The notes: generated from the letters alone by a model not told the origin. 64,000 nt of DNA from Cryptomeria japonica (GCF_030272615.1 NC_081413.1:723071649-723135648); one strand, 5' to 3'; counted from the first letter of the stretch, positions 32,059 through 45,495 are shown. Translations and numbers: made by a program.

Positions 32059-33826
32059 TGGATTAAAGGGATTTGGGGGATATAGGTGGGATAAGGAATG
32101 AGGTATTGGAAAGTGTATAGATAGAAGGATGAGATGCTAGTGGTATGGGAGAGTGTTGTCAAGAATATTAGCGCCACCATGATAGGTGTTGAAGGAATGG
32201 ATTAGAAGTGGATGTAGAATTTGGGGAGGATGGTTTGCATATGATGGTTAATTTTGGGACGTAAGGAGCAAAAATGGACTTAAGATAGGAAGAATGATAA
32301 TTCTTAGCTCTTGGATTAGAAACTTTGGATGCTATTTTGGATTTTTTTGATACAAATTACAACTTGTTCCTTTCAAATCCACATATTTTTATTTTTTATT
32401 GGGGGACTTTGTGGCATTAGGTATTTATGTGTATTTAGAATCAAATTTTCTTTTATTGCAACATGTCATTTTGAGGCACATGACAATGCTTATATTTTTG
32501 TGGATGTTTGGATTTATACATTGTTTATTTGACATTCAAAGTTATTTGAATAACAACGATATGGGTGTAAGAAGATGGGTGATGTTGAGAGAATATGAAT
32601 GGAGTGATGGAGGTGGGATGTTGGATGAGGTAGATGAATGTTTTCCTTTGTGGACCCTAATTGGGGATTGTAGGAGCACAATGCTTATGATGGGTGATAT
32701 GGAAATAGGATTGGAAGATGTAGGGATGAGTAGGATGAAATGGAAGTTGATATTTCAAGACATAAGAGCCCAAAGTGATTTAGTTGGTCGAGGATATGTG
32801 ATAGTGGATGGTGGGACATAGAGACTTGTTGATGTTTAGATCTACAATATAGGATTTAGACCTATGCCAACAATTAGAAATCTTGCAAATGTGGGATGTG
32901 CTTTATAAGATGTCCTCCAAGATTTTTGAAGCCAACTCTTCTTAGTACTAGTTGTGAATTTCAAATTTTAGAGAAAAGGGACATACAATATTCTTTTAAA
33001 TTATAAGTTTTTGCTAGAGTTGTTTTTATTTTTGCATTAGAATTCTAGTTTTTGCTCATTTGCAGGAAAAACAATTTTTGGGTCTTGTTCCTGGGGTTAA
33101 AAATCTTGATGGTTTTTGCATGCAAGCAACACATTGTGTAGAAATTTAGTTAGAATTAGACATGAGTCATTTTTTATAGGAGATTTAGTAACATTTTTTT
33201 AAAAAATGCATAACTTTTTCCTCATGTGTTATATTTTTGCAAACAAGTACTTGACGGAAAGATAGAAATTAGCACTTTCCATCCACACAAATATTATTAA
33301 AAATTTCTGTCATTTTCTATTAGATATTGCAGGTTGAAGTTGCTTCACTTTTTGTCTTCAACAAACCATATCTTTTGCCTCTAAACTCCATTTTTTAAAA
33401 ATGAATAGGCATTGGAAAGGTATTAAAGAGTATTACACAATTGTAAGACATTTTAAAAATATTTTTAATCATATTTATTTGTATCAAAAGTTTGAATTTT
33501 GGTCATTTGAGGCCTAGAAAGCATTGGAATTTGATAAAAGGTCATGTAAATGCACTAATTATAAAATGCCAACCTTGTAAAAAAAAATTGGGGGAGAAGG
33601 TAGGGGTGGGGGGGGCGAGGAGAGGAGGGTGGTTATTTTTTGAGACTAGTGGAAAGGGAGATGGGGGGGCGGGGGTTAAGTCTCACGTGTCTTCTTTCTT
33701 GCACTTTTCCCCATTGTTTTCAATCGTCTTTTCTACTATCATGAATGCATCTACAATTCTTGTTGTAACACAATATAAATATTTTGAATAGAAATCCAAG
33801 ATTGTAATATATCTAAAAAGACATCA
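32059..33826. other. Unclassified DNA and probable copia leader
   Basis: A 140-codon frame at 32399-32821 shows no recognisable domain. The part 33180-33480 has the style of the untranslated leaders of copia elements here (GCATAACTTTTTCC near 33209). A G-rich run lies at 33590-33675. The 5' LTR of the following copia copy was not found. Confidence 0.4.
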
Positions 33827-36430
33827 ATATCATCATGTTACAATGGGACTTAAAACTAAACCTCAAGATGATGCAAAAAAAGATAAAACAAATTAACAGA
33901 TGCAATGAAACTTTTGGTACTCTATGTATGTCAGTCTCCCTTGACCTTCTTTTTCACATTGAATCTTCTACTGCATCAAATGGAGTGTGGAACCCCTTGG
34001 AAAGCCTCTTTGGTAAGCAAGATGAGTTAAGATGTCCTTAGTAAGAGAATAAACTCATAAGGTTGAGTCCAATCAATTTTGACACTATACAAGAATCAAA
34101 TTTGTAAGATTGCAATTCGAACAATGTGGAATCAAGAAAGATGATAAGAAACTGATATTGAGAATTCTTTCTAATCTTGATTCTAACCATTCAGTGTTTG
34201 TTTCTACATTCTATGCTAAAAGTATGCCATAGGCTCCACATACAAATTGTCTTCTTTAGATAAATTTGTTGTAGAACTCAGTATGGAGTAAAACAAATTG
34301 GTTCTAATGGGTACAATCAAACCCTCTACATTGCATGCCTTAGTTGTAAATCAAGGCACACAATTATAAAATGGGTCTAGCAAGCAAGATAAGAAACAAA
34401 AAAACCAGATAGAGAAGAAGAAAGATAAGAAATCAGCTACTATAAAAGCAGATAATGAGACCTCTTCATCAAAAGGCAAACAACCTAAGAAGGAGAAGGT
34501 CAAGTGTTCTTACTATAAGAGGCTTTGACATTATGAACAAAAGTGTTTAAAGAAACAAATAGATCACCTTACACATCTTCTAGAAAAGAACAATATCAAG
34601 GTGCTTGATTTAGCTAAATAGAGTTCATCGAAAGGATCTTCTAAGGACATAGACAAAAGTAAGGAAAAAAGAAAGAGTAAGGCCCTAGTTGTCGTTGTTT
34701 CATAATCAAATTCTTGGATAACTGACTTGGGTGCTTCATACCACGTCTACTTTAGAAGATGATTTCACCTCTTTAGATGCATTTTATATACCTACCATAC
34801 TAATTAGTGATGGCACTCCTATTGAAGTGCATGAGAGAGGGTCTATTGATGTGGGCAAAGGAACATTTGAGGATGTCTTTTGTGTCCCATCTTTATCAAC
34901 TAATATCCTATCTCTTTATCAAATCATCCACACTAGTTCTAGCAAGCGAGTTGAGTTTACACAAGGTATAGTGGTAATTAGTGAAATATATAATGGGTCT
35001 ACAATTTTTATGAGAAAAGTAAATCGTCAATCTAAACTATATATAAGTTTTCTCACTTTGTTAATGGCTCTCCTTCGATAGTCTTACTCACTCATACAAA
35101 TGAGGCAAGTTGTTTGTGACATCAGCTGTTTGGCCACTTGAACTACTATTATTCAAATAGGCTATTAGTCAATGGGACATGGTTACAAGGTTGCCTTCTA
35201 TTTGATTTTCTAATAGAGTTTGTCAAGGATGCATTCTTGGGAAGCATCTCAAGGATAAATATGATAAAGGCAAAGCATGGAAAGCTACACAACCATTGGA
35301 GTTAGTACATAGTTAATTGGCAAGACCATTTCCACAACCATCTTTTAGTTGGGCGAGATGTCATGACATTTATTGATGGTTTTTTTAGATACACATGGGT
35401 TTACTTTTTCAAACAGAAGTTTGAGGTCTTTGAGAATTTTCTAGATTTCAAAGCTTTTGCAGAGAAATAATTTGGGAAGTTCATCGATATTTTGCATACA
35501 GATATTTGGGGTGAATATATTAACAATCAGTTTGAACAATTTTGTTCTTTTGAAGGAATCAACATGCAACACACAATCCCATACAATCCTTAACATAATA
35601 GTGTTGCAGAACACAAGAACGGATCCTTGAAGGAGATGGCCAATTGTATGATTCACTCCAAGCCTTGAACACCTCAATATTGGGCAAAGGCCATTAACTA
35701 TGCCTGTTACATTCAAATTAGATTCCTCACAAAGTTGTGAAGGAGGTAACTCCTTTTTAAGCTTGGACTGGTTAGAAACCCATAGTTAAGCACTTCAGAG
35801 TTTTTGGTTCCCTTGCACGGGGTCATATTTTGGCTGAGAAACTTGAGGGTATGTGCTCTTCGCCCTTGGTTGATGGCACTTTATATCAACAACTTGTTGG
35901 GAGTCTCATCTACTTTACTCATACAAGACCCAACATTTCATATGTTGTGGGCATGGTCTCTTGATTCATGTAGGAGCCACATGAGTTGCATTTGAAAGTA
36001 GCTAAGAGGATCCTCTAGTACATTCAGTGTACTCACAGTTATGGAATTCAATATGCAATTTGCATGGATATTAACTTGGTGAATTATACAAACTTAGATT
36101 GGGTAGGGGATTCTCAAGATCACAAATCTACTTCAGGATATTGCTTCTCACTTGGTTCTGGTCTAGTTTGTTTGTCGAGCAAGAAGCAGTTTGCAATCGT
36201 TCTTTCATTGGTAGAGGTTGAGTATCGAGGGGCATATAATGTCACCATTGAGGCTATCTGGCTTCAAAATATTCTCATTGAGTTTGGTATTCCAATCAAA
36301 AAGCCTACAATCATTTTTTGTGATAATCAAAGTGTTATATAGATCTCAATAAATCTAATTCATCACCAAAGGATGAAACACATTGAGATACATATGCACT
36401 ACATTTGAGAGTTTATTCAACACGACATCA
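33827..36430 (+). pseudogene. copia gag-pol pseudogene with RT deleted
   Basis: A heavily mutated plus-strand copia polyprotein. Gag: CNETFGTLCMSVSLDLLFH in the block 33835-34041, continuing in other frames to about 34450. A degenerate knuckle lies near 34503 (CSYYKRL-stop-HYEQKC). Protease: SWITDLGASYH near 34715, with D-S-G now D-L-G. Integrase: GFFRYTWVYFF near 35380, HTDIWGEY near 35500 and SVAEHKNGSLKEMA near 35600. At about 35815-35880 the sequence passes from FRVFGSLA directly to VDGTLYQQLVGSLIY, which belongs after RT; the whole RT domain is missing. RNase H follows (STSGYCFSLGSG, VEVEYRGA, IFCDNQSVI in 36064-36342). Confidence 0.85.
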
Positions 36431-36501
36431 TTGATCTTAAGTATTGTTCTACATCAAATTAGACTACAAACATATTACAAGTCATTGGCCCACAAGTAGG
36501 G

Positions 36502-36620
36502 TGTCATGAGAGGGCATTGAGAGTTCATAACTCTCTTTACACTAGTCTCTTTTTTTTTTTTCTATATAAACTCTACTTTGGCCCCCCACACGTTAAATGT
36601 GGAAGAAAATCACATTTCCT
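36502..36620 (+). repeat. Start of probable 3' LTR of the copia pseudogene
   Basis: Directly after the RNase H end, a short purine tract AAGTAGGG is followed by TGTCATGAGAGGGC at 36502, the usual arrangement of PPT and LTR start. The far end of the LTR is not recognised, so the end given is arbitrary. Confidence 0.45.
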
Positions 36621-38440
36621 TCAAAAAGTTTCAAACTAAAGCTATGCATACAAGAAAAAAACACAACCTACAATCATATCATTACTATTGTTCACTTACA
36701 TCATCATTCTATATGTTTTCATTATTAACATAACCTAGAGTTTTAATATCAAACATGTGGAGCTAAACTCCTAATCTAATAAAACCTAGGTATTTTGATG
36801 TACATATGATAAGCACTTTCCATATGTACTTGCAACTTTCCTTTTCTTTCCTCACTATGTATTAAAAAATATATACTTTGAACTAACTAGATTTATAATT
36901 CTTGTGTGGAATTAAAGGCTAGTAGGGAAAAAAAAAAAGAGAAGAAGAAGAAGAAGAAAAGAGAAGAGAGAAGGGAAGAATGATGGTGCCCTATGCCACT
37001 CTTCTTCCCTGCAAATACTTGTTTCTTCTCTCTTCTCTTTCGGTCTAGAATTAGCACACTTAGGCATGCCTATGCATTAATTCTTTCACATTCTTTCTAC
37101 CCTTTATAGATGTTTGAGAGGGTGCTTAGGTTTTGTAAGGGAACTTTAATGGTCACTTTTGCAAAGCTCTAATACTAATTTAAAATTGGGTTCCTTTTTC
37201 TATTTGTTTTATTTATTGCTTGATAAGTGATTTGGGGAGGAAAGGAAAAAGTGAGATCATGGTCCAACCGTGCTCTCAACTAAACTTACCCACTTGTTCT
37301 TATCCACTTTGATATATAAATTTTTTTTTAAAAAAATTAGTATTTTGACCTTATCTTATTTTAAATCAATATATTATTACATGATAACATTGTACTATTT
37401 AATATTAAAGATCTTTTGAAAATAGTTATTGCATTATTGTTATCTTTGAAATTGATTAGGGGAAGCTCATGAGATTAAGTCCTTTCTTTATTGTCAGGGT
37501 GGGGTTGTGTAATTTAATTGAACACTTGTAAAAATGTATAGATGATGACATATACAAACATATATACAAAATTGCATTGTAAAATGATAGGTCATTTAAA
37601 TGCATGTGAAATGAATCTACACTATTTAAAGAAATAGATAGAAAAGATACCCCTTATAGCATCCAAGTATAAGAAAATAAGAATGCACATGGGATAGAAC
37701 ATAGAATCAAATGACAATGACCAATTCCATTCACCATAAGAAAAAGTCGTAAATGAAAGAAAGAAAGAAAAAAATTATAATATTAAATGTAATTCCCACA
37801 AAATTAACCTCTCCAAGGCTTAAAAACATTACAAGATGTTAATTATATTGCTCCTATATGTTTATGAGATATCAAACTCTTTCAAAAGAATATCCCTTTA
37901 CAAATGACAAACAATGACCTTTTATAATCACAATTGATAGGTATGAGTTATATAGCTAACTTGTAACTACCTCATAACCAACTTGCAAACCTTAAACCCT
38001 AAATTATCTTGAAAAACTTAAGTAATTATTCTAGGTCAATTCAAAATATAAAGTGGAACCCACAATTTAAATAATGACTTAAAGTATTTTACAATCATTT
38101 TTTATAATAATTAACACGATCTTAAAAGACTCAAATGTGAAATTTATAATATCACAATTAACACATTTTATATAACACGCTTCAAAAAGACCTAAACCAA
38201 ACAACTCTATCACTAAACCATAATTTTCTAACAAAATGATTAGCACAATCTTAAAAGACCTGCAATATCAAACTTTAACACCCCAAAGTTGAAGATACAC
38301 TCTTAATAAAAATAACTCTTAACACCAAGCTTTCATATTAATTTTTTGGTCAATGTTCATCTTCAATAGTCATGACCCATCTTGGTAAATTGAATTGCAG
38401 TATTTTATGATCATTATATCATCACCACATGAATATAACA
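36621..38440. other. Unclassified AT-rich DNA
   Basis: A GA-rich microsatellite-like run (GAAGAAGAAGAAG) lies at 36938-36978. No coding region, LTR ends or TIRs seen. Confidence 0.45.
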
Positions 38441-39150
38441 CAATGTGAGCCAATCGTGCTAAACCGCTAGAGGTTAGGAGTCCGCGAGAGAGGACCGTTG
38501 TAAGCCTCTCACGCTACACTTTAGAGGTTGAGGAAACCGCGAGAGAAGACCGCTGTGGGCCAATAGTGTTGAACCCATTTGCAGGAGAGCTCTACCTCCA
38601 CTGTGGGAAGACAATAATCGTGCGATGGGAAACTTTAACGGGATAAACCTACGACTACGGCCACCCAAAACACCTCCTCTGCAACAACAATGCCGTCGAA
38701 CCTTTACTTGGCTCGGTTAACCTGGTGTCTTATCCATGCTCATTCTTGTTCTGCCAACCTGTGGAAAGCACTATCATCTTCTCTTCATGTCGTATCCCTG
38801 TTTGGTTTTGAATTGTTATATGAGGGTAGTGAAACGAAAGAAGAAGCTGAAAAATGGCAAGGATACATAGGATGCGGGAGACAAGAAGAAAGCGAAGCAT
38901 AGTCAGGGGAAAGCAGCTTGGGAGAAGTCTTTTGACTCCCTGACTGAGAACTCGAATTTCATATGTTGAGCTGTTATTTGCTCGTAGGTTTTGGTTAGAC
39001 TCTCTTTCTTTTTCTTTTTTGGTTTCCTTTGTGTTGTTGTTTCTAGTAGGGTGGTTGTGTGGGCCTGGGTTCCTGCCTTTTGTATCTGTTATTCTTGAAG
39101 TTCTTTAGGTAATGAACTCTCTGAGATCAGGGTTGATTTTTTTATTTTAT
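38441..39150. other. GC-richer unclassified segment
   Basis: The composition differs from its surroundings. A degenerate duplication lies at 38455-38580 (CCGCGAGAGAGGACCG and CCGCGAGAGAAGACCG, 62 bp apart). A 70-codon frame at 38690-38902 is not recognised. The tail becomes T-rich (39137-39160). It may be an old LINE-type or processed insertion, but I found no target duplication. Confidence 0.35.
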
Positions 39151-39519
39151 TTTTGTGGGGGTGAGGGTTATCTAATAAAAAATAATGAAAAATAATGACT
39201 AGTGAGGGTGAAAAAGTTTAGATTCAACAAAGATTTGATAGAGGTATCATTAGGTTTTTCTAATAATGAGAGTTTATCGTGACTTTAAGTTCAAATAACT
39301 AATTTGGACATCCTTTTAAGCTCTTCAAGATTAATGCGTGAGGCCTATTTCATCTTACAAACCTTTTTCACAATTTGCAAAAACAATAGACAAAGACAAT
39401 AAAAACTTTAGAGAGGAGTAAAGAATGGTTATTTCATCTGTGCAACAAGGCTTATAGGAGTAGCTACAAAGATTTACTGACATTCTATGTGCATAAGTGG
39501 ACATAAAATAAAATGTTAT

Positions 39520-40252
39520 TGGTGCAGTCATGGCAGGAGTAAGTCCTCAAAGAGAACAGTCTGGACCATGCAACGAATGAAACACAACACAAATAACTCA
39601 GCACGATGGAGGCAATGCAAAATTTGAATTATATCATATCAGGAATTTGATTGCAACTAGTCAGCAACATGTGGGCTCAAGCAAGAATGCGAGCCAACTC
39701 CAGAACTCCTATCTCTATCTTCTTGCCTAAAACTTGTGTCTATATGCTTGATTACATTGATTTTTATGAATTCATAGCTCAAGGAAGATTTGCATCGGCC
39801 CAAGATGGAACAAATGTCGATGAAGATGATGTAACATGTAAAACAATCAAGTCAGCTTCTGCCAAAGGAATCCCTTCGAAAACAACATAGAATGATTTGC
39901 GGACCCAAGGGAAGGTCAGCCACACACCAAGGAACATTGGAATCAATGAAATTAGGCTTCGCAAACTACAAGATTCTCCATTAGCAAATAGGTTCAGACA
40001 GTTTTGGTGCTTTGAGCTAGAAAACTATCCCTGATTTCGGAGGTGATAACTTGCCAACAAAAGATCCAAACGTCCCGCAGACAAAGGATGAACATGCCCA
40101 CAAGCAAAATCTAGCTCCGCAAGGTCCAGTGTGCAAATGCAAAGAAACACAAAAAGAAATGTTGCTACTGCAAAACAAAAAGAAAAATAGAAAGAAAATA
40201 TTTTTGGTTGATGCAAGATTGCTAAGAACTAGAAAGTCTCCTGCACCAAACA
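39520..40252 (-). repeat. 3' LTR of chromovirus
   Basis: The LTR is 733 bp. Plus-strand ends are TGGTGCAGTC and TGCACCAAACA. It aligns with 44711-45495 along its length; the 5' LTR has an extra ~50-bp segment near 44870-44925 that is missing here. Confidence 0.9.
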
Positions 40253-40279
40253 TTTGGGGTTAATGAAGAAGTGAGTCCC

Positions 40280-43200
40280 TCACTTTGCAGGAGTCGGAGG
40301 AAAACCAAGACGGTTTTCCTCTGCCTGAAAATTCCATGACGAGTCTTCAATTGGCCTGTCCTTCCACTTCACAAGAAACTCTTTGTATTGTTTGCTTCAG
40401 GTGTTGGGCCCAATCTTACTATCCAAAATGTCTTCAATCTGATCTGGTACCATTTGGGGCATCTGCTTCTCCAAGTGTGCTGCATTGTTTTCATTGAATT
40501 TTGCCTCATGATATTGATGAAGGTCTGCAATGTTGAATATAGTTGAAATACCCAAAGTATCCGGTAACTTCACTTCATATGTATTTTCAGAACTAAATTT
40601 CTTCAAGATCTTACAAGGTCAAAACTTCCTCATCTCCCAATTCAAATTCCTTGTGTCTCCTCTTTTCATCTTCTTTCTCCTTATACTTGATGTTCATGTC
40701 CTCCAAATGCTTCTTAACCTGAGTATGTATTGTTTTTATGTGTTCAGCAAATTCTTCTACTTCTGCACTCTTTTTAGCTTCAGTACTGATGTCCCTCAAC
40801 TCTTATATGCCTCTAGGGTGTATTTCGGTAACAATCTCAAAGGGTGTTCTTATGGTACTCCCGTTCACTGAATTATTGTAGGTGAGCTCTACTTGTGCAA
40901 GGATCAAGTCCTAACTTCTAGTTTTCTCTCCAACTAAACATCTTAATAAGTTTCCCAAACTCCGGTTTACTACCTCTTCCTGTCCATCAATTTGTGGGTG
41001 AAAAGTAGAGCTGAATTGCAAATTTGTCTTCATCTTCTTCCAAAGCGTCCTTCAAAAATATCCAACAAACTTAGTATCTCTATCAAAAAGTATGCTCTTC
41101 CGTAATCCATGTAGTCTCACCACCTCCTTGTAAAATAGGTCAGTTATATGCACTGCAACTATTGTCTTCTTACAGGGTATGAAATGTGTCATTTTTTAGA
41201 ATCTATCCACCACTACAAATCTAGAATCATTTCCTCTCCGTGTCCTAGGCAATCCAAGTATAAAATCCATTCTTATATCCTCCCAAGGTCTCTTTGGAAC
41301 TATCAAAGGCTTATACAATCCAATATTTTGATTGCTACCTTTTGCAAGTTGACAAATTCTATAGCTCTGCACAAATTTCCTGACATCCTTATGAATCTGA
41401 GGCCAAAAGTGTATGGTTAATCCTCCACTATGCTTCTCTTTTATTAGATTGTCCCTCATAGAGCTCCTAGGTATACACAACTAAGTTCCTCTGAACAACA
41501 TCTCATCTTGAATGAAGTAATACATCTACTTGCTCCTATCCACCATAACAGGTTCTTTACAAGCTTTCCAAGGTTCTGCAAAATCTGGGTCATCCTGATA
41601 CAAATTCTTCAACTCTTGAAAACCTAATACCTCCACTCTCATCTCTATCAAAAAGTTCCTCCTTCTAGTCAAGGCATCAACAACTTTATTTGACTTTTCA
41701 CTCCTATGTTTCAAAACAAAAGTATAACTTTGCCAGAGCTCAACCCATCTCATGTGTCTCTGATTCAACTTACCTTGATTGTTCAAGTACTGCAAAGCTT
41801 GATGATCAGTATACAACACAAACTCTTTAGGAAACAAATAATGTCTCCACTTCTTCAATGCTTGGATTATGGTATAAAACTCTTGATCATACACTGAATA
41901 TCTCCTTTCGACATCATTCAATTTCTCACTGCAATATGCTACCAGTCATCCTTCTGGACTTAATACTGCTCCAGTTGCATTCCCACTTGCATCACAGTCC
42001 ACTTGAAATACTTTTCTAAAATTTGTTAAATCCAACACAAGCTTCTCTGTCACCTTCTTCTTCAACACTTCAAAACTCCTATTTGACCCAGATGTCGACC
42101 TAAAATCCTTCCTGTCTCCCCCTCATTGCTTTTGTCATAGGGCTACAAATTGAACTAAAATATCTAATGAACTTTTGGTAGAAACTAGCCAATCCATGAA
42201 ATAATCTTACCTCCCCAATGCTTTCTGGTGTAGGCCAATTGACAATTGCTCTTACCTTTTCAGGATCCATCTTAAATCCATCCACAGGTATCACAAATCC
42301 TAAATAGACTAGCTCTTCCTTCATGAAATTGCACTTCTTAATTCTTATCAATAACTTCTCTTCTCTCAATCTCTCATTCATTAAACTCATGAAAGTATTC
42401 AGTGCATTAATCAGTCCAAAGGCATACCAACCATTCATACAATCCTTCATTTGTCTTGAATGTTGTCTTCCACTCATCTTCCTCTATGATTTTAATATGA
42501 TGGTATCCACTCTTCAAGTCTATCTTTGTGTAGTATCTGGCTCCATTCAAACAATCCATTATGTCGTCCATCCTAGGCAAGGGAAATTTGTACTTCACTA
42601 TGCCTTTGTTTATTGCTCTAGAGTCAGTGCAAATCATCCATTCTCCATTCTTCTTAGGTGCTAATACTGCTGGAACTGTACAAGGGCTCAAACTTTCTCT
42701 GATCAAACCATTCTGCAATAACTCCTGCACATGTCTATTCAACTCATTTTCTGTAGGTGTCATCTGGTGTGTTGCTTTATTAGGCGAACTAGCTTCGGGA
42801 ATCAAGTACATGGAATGACTGATACTTCTCATAGGCAGTAATCCATAGGTACATTATCTAAAATGATGTCTCCGTATTCTATTAGCAACTCTTTGATCTC
42901 TGCTGGTTCTTCTTCTTCATGCTCTGGATTCTCAGTCTTCTTAGGAACTAAAGCAAAACACACATTCTCATGTCTCATTCCCATCCAAGAATTTCCTTCC
43001 ATCTACCAAATAAATCCTAGCACTAGTACAAACTTCACTCTTAAGAGGCTCCTTCAAGGGAAACAAGGTTTGTTTCATCCCATTTGCAACAATAGTGTAT
43101 ATGTTCTTCCTTCCATCACGTATTGCCTGTCTATCATACTGCCAAGGTCTACCCCACAAGATATGACATATCCATAGGCATAATATCACACAAAAATTCA

Positions 43201-44637
43201 TCATGATAAGATCCAATCTTCAATTTTACCAAATATTGTTCACTTACTAGTATCTTATGATTATCCTGAATCCATGCTATCTGATATGGCTTAGGGTGCT
43301 TCAGTCTCTCCAAATTCAGCTTATTCACCATCTACTCTGAAACAAGAGTATCTAAACTACCACTATCAATAATAACTTTACAACACTTACTGGCTAGCTT
43401 AAATCTTGTCTTGAACAAATTCCTCCTTTGCAAAGGCTCCTGATCATCTCTGGTGTGGAACAATGCTCTCCTCATCACCAATAGTTCTCCATCTTTCGGT
43501 ATGATAGTTGATCCGACAGGTTCTTCTTCCACCAATGTTGGTCGTCTATTGTTCTTTGCCTTCTTACATTCAAAAGCACGATCTCCTTCTCCTCCGCACT
43601 TAAAATAAGTTCCTCTAAACACTCTCTTATCCCGTCTTTTGTCTCCTTTTTCATAACCCTCATTCTGATAACCATCAAGTTCTCTTCTCCAGTAAATTTT
43701 TTTGTCATCCCTTCAGTACGAGCTACCATCTCTGTTAGCTTCCTTGTCTTTGTTCTGATCTGCATAGGGTCCTCTTCCTCTAATATAGGTCCTTTCTCCT
43801 TGAAATCTTCCTCCTTGAGATCTTCCTCTTCTACCTCTTTGCTTTTGCTCATGTCTTTTGTTCAACTTTTCTTCTGCCTTCAGGGCATATTGATAAGCTT
43901 CCTTAAAACTCAACAACCTGATTAGACTGAGCTCCTCCTGTATAGACGTCCACAACCCATTTAGGTATCTAGAACTTGTTCAATCTCATCATCAATGTGT
44001 CTGGATCTAATATTCAACTTGTAGAATGCTTCGGTATACTCTTTCACACTAGACTCCTACTTCAGGTTCTACAACTTTCGAAATAGATTTACTTGATAAT
44101 AGACAGACATGAACTTCGATTTCAACTTGTTAACCATCTGCTCCCAAGATTTAATCTTCTCCTTACCTCTTCTTTATCTATATACCTGCAATTATTCCTA
44201 CCAAAGAGACACATGTCCTTTCAACTTAGTGCAAACATATCTCACCCTCTTGTCTTCAACAGTGTTCTCAAAATCGAAATACTTCTCCATCTTTGTAATT
44301 CAATTAAGCAATTAATCTAAATTTAACTTGCCATCATAATCTGGTGGGTTAAAATGTGGCTTAGTATTTTCTCTTGTCAAGGCTCTTATGAACCTCTCTT
44401 TATCTAGATCGATTGCTAGTGGATTTGCTCCTACTTGTTCTGCTCCCACTTCTTCTTTATCTTTGCTCACATCCTCAATATGTCAACCTCTTCTCTGGGC
44501 CATTTCAACAACTTCCAATCGAGTTGCAATTCCTCTCAATATTTCCATCACAACAAGGTCTGCATTTCCACGCGCTCCACCACCTCTAACATTTCCTCTC
44601 CTTACGCAAATCCTTTGTAGTTGGAGGTTGGATCCAT
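40280..44637 (-). pseudogene. Chromovirus gag-pol polyprotein, decayed
   Basis: It starts at an ATG at 44635-44637 and ends with a TGA at 40280. In element order: capsid-type gag (NPPDYDG near 44345, then W-E-L-type blocks to 43955), an RG-rich tail (43955-43713), a CCHC knuckle YFKCGGEGDRAFEC with H now D (43622-43332), protease IIDSGSLDTLVSE, and RT (42832-42100) with YTKIDLKSGYHHIKI and LYEWLV. The RT then jumps from FGLINALNTFMSLMNERLRE to KLLIRIKKCNF, so the palm segment with the Y-x-D-D box is missing. RNase H (41921-41526) has YTDHQALQYL. Integrase has an H-C-C zinc region, DIRMDFILGLP and VVDRF (41480-41196). A chromodomain is near 40440-40300 (QYKEFLVKWK, then EDSSW). Many stops and shifts. 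Confidence 0.92.
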
Positions 44638-44697
44638 AATCCGCAACCCTAAAACAAAATTATTACAGGACTCCGCAATCTTCAGAACAAAAACTCA

Positions 44698-44708
44698 CTC
44701 TGATACCA
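44698..44708 (-). promoter_or_regulatory. PBS of chromovirus, initiator-Met type
   Basis: The minus strand reads TGGTATCAGAG followed by TGAG, two bases from the 5' LTR at 44711. Confidence 0.9.
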
Positions 44709-44710
44709 AT

Positions 44711-45495
44711 TGGTGCAGTCACAACAAAACTCCTCAAAGAGAATAGTCTGGACCGTGCTTGATGAATGAAACACGACATAAACAACTAAATGCAATGGAG
44801 GCAATGCAAAATTTGAATTATATTATATCAAGAATTTGATTACAACTAGTCGGCAACATGTGGGCTTACAGATTCGACATGTAGGTCTGATTACAACATG
44901 CTCAAATGCAGTATCTGGGCTCAAGCAAGAATGCGAGTTAACTTCAAAAATCCTATCTCTATCTTCTTGCCTAAAACTTGTGTCTATTTGCTTGAATACA
45001 TTGATTTATATGACATTCATAGCTCAAGGAAGATCCATGTCGTCCCAAGATGGAATAAATGTCGATGAAGACGATGCAACATGTAAAACAACTAGGTCGG
45101 CCTTCGCCAAAGGAATCCCTCCATAAACAACATAGAATGATGTGTGGACCCAAGGGAAGGTCGACCACACACCAAGGAGCATTGGAAGCAATGAAATTAG
45201 GTTGTGCAAGCTACGGGAAAGATCTGCAAGATCCTCCATTAGCAAATAGCTCCAGGAGGTTTTGGTGCTTTGAGCTAGAAAATTATGGAAGCGATAGCTT
45301 GCCGGAAAAATATCTAAACGTCCCGCGGACAAAGGATGAACACAACCACAACCAAAATCTAGCTCCGCGAGATCCAATGTGCAAATGCAAAGAAACGCAA
45401 AAAGAAATGCCGCAACTACAAAACAAAAAACAAAAAGAAAGAAAATGTTTTTGGTTGATGCAAGATTGCCAAGAACCAGGGATGCTCCTACATTA
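44711..45495 (-). repeat. 5' LTR of chromovirus
   Basis: The LTR is 785 bp, from TGGTGCAGTC at 44711 to CTCCTACATTA at 45495 on the plus strand (terminal TG of the element now TA). The exact GTTAT duplication beside it sets the boundary. In element sense both LTRs keep a short open frame with a shared phrase (FPWV, then SFYVV, then SSSSTF). Confidence 0.88.

Larger units (their letters stand above)
39520..45495 (-). mobile_element. Full-length chromovirus (Ty3/gypsy), defective
   Basis: A complete structure on the minus strand: 5' LTR 45495-44711, PBS 44708-44698, gag-pol 44637-40280, 3' LTR 40252-39520. Perfect 5-bp target duplications GTTAT lie at 39515-39519 and 45496-45500. The integrase C-terminal chromodomain marks it as a chromovirus. 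It is inactive: many stops and frameshifts, and the RT active-site segment is deleted. Confidence 0.93.

Noticed and set aside
32399..32821. 140-codon plus-strand frame as a gene
   Set aside because: No recognisable domain, no ATG context or neighbours to support it, and it is surrounded by repeats.
36938..36978. GA microsatellite as a functional element
   Set aside because: Short imperfect run; no reason to assign a role.
42863..43177. Plus-strand frames across the chromovirus
   Set aside because: Antisense shadows of the gag-pol frames.
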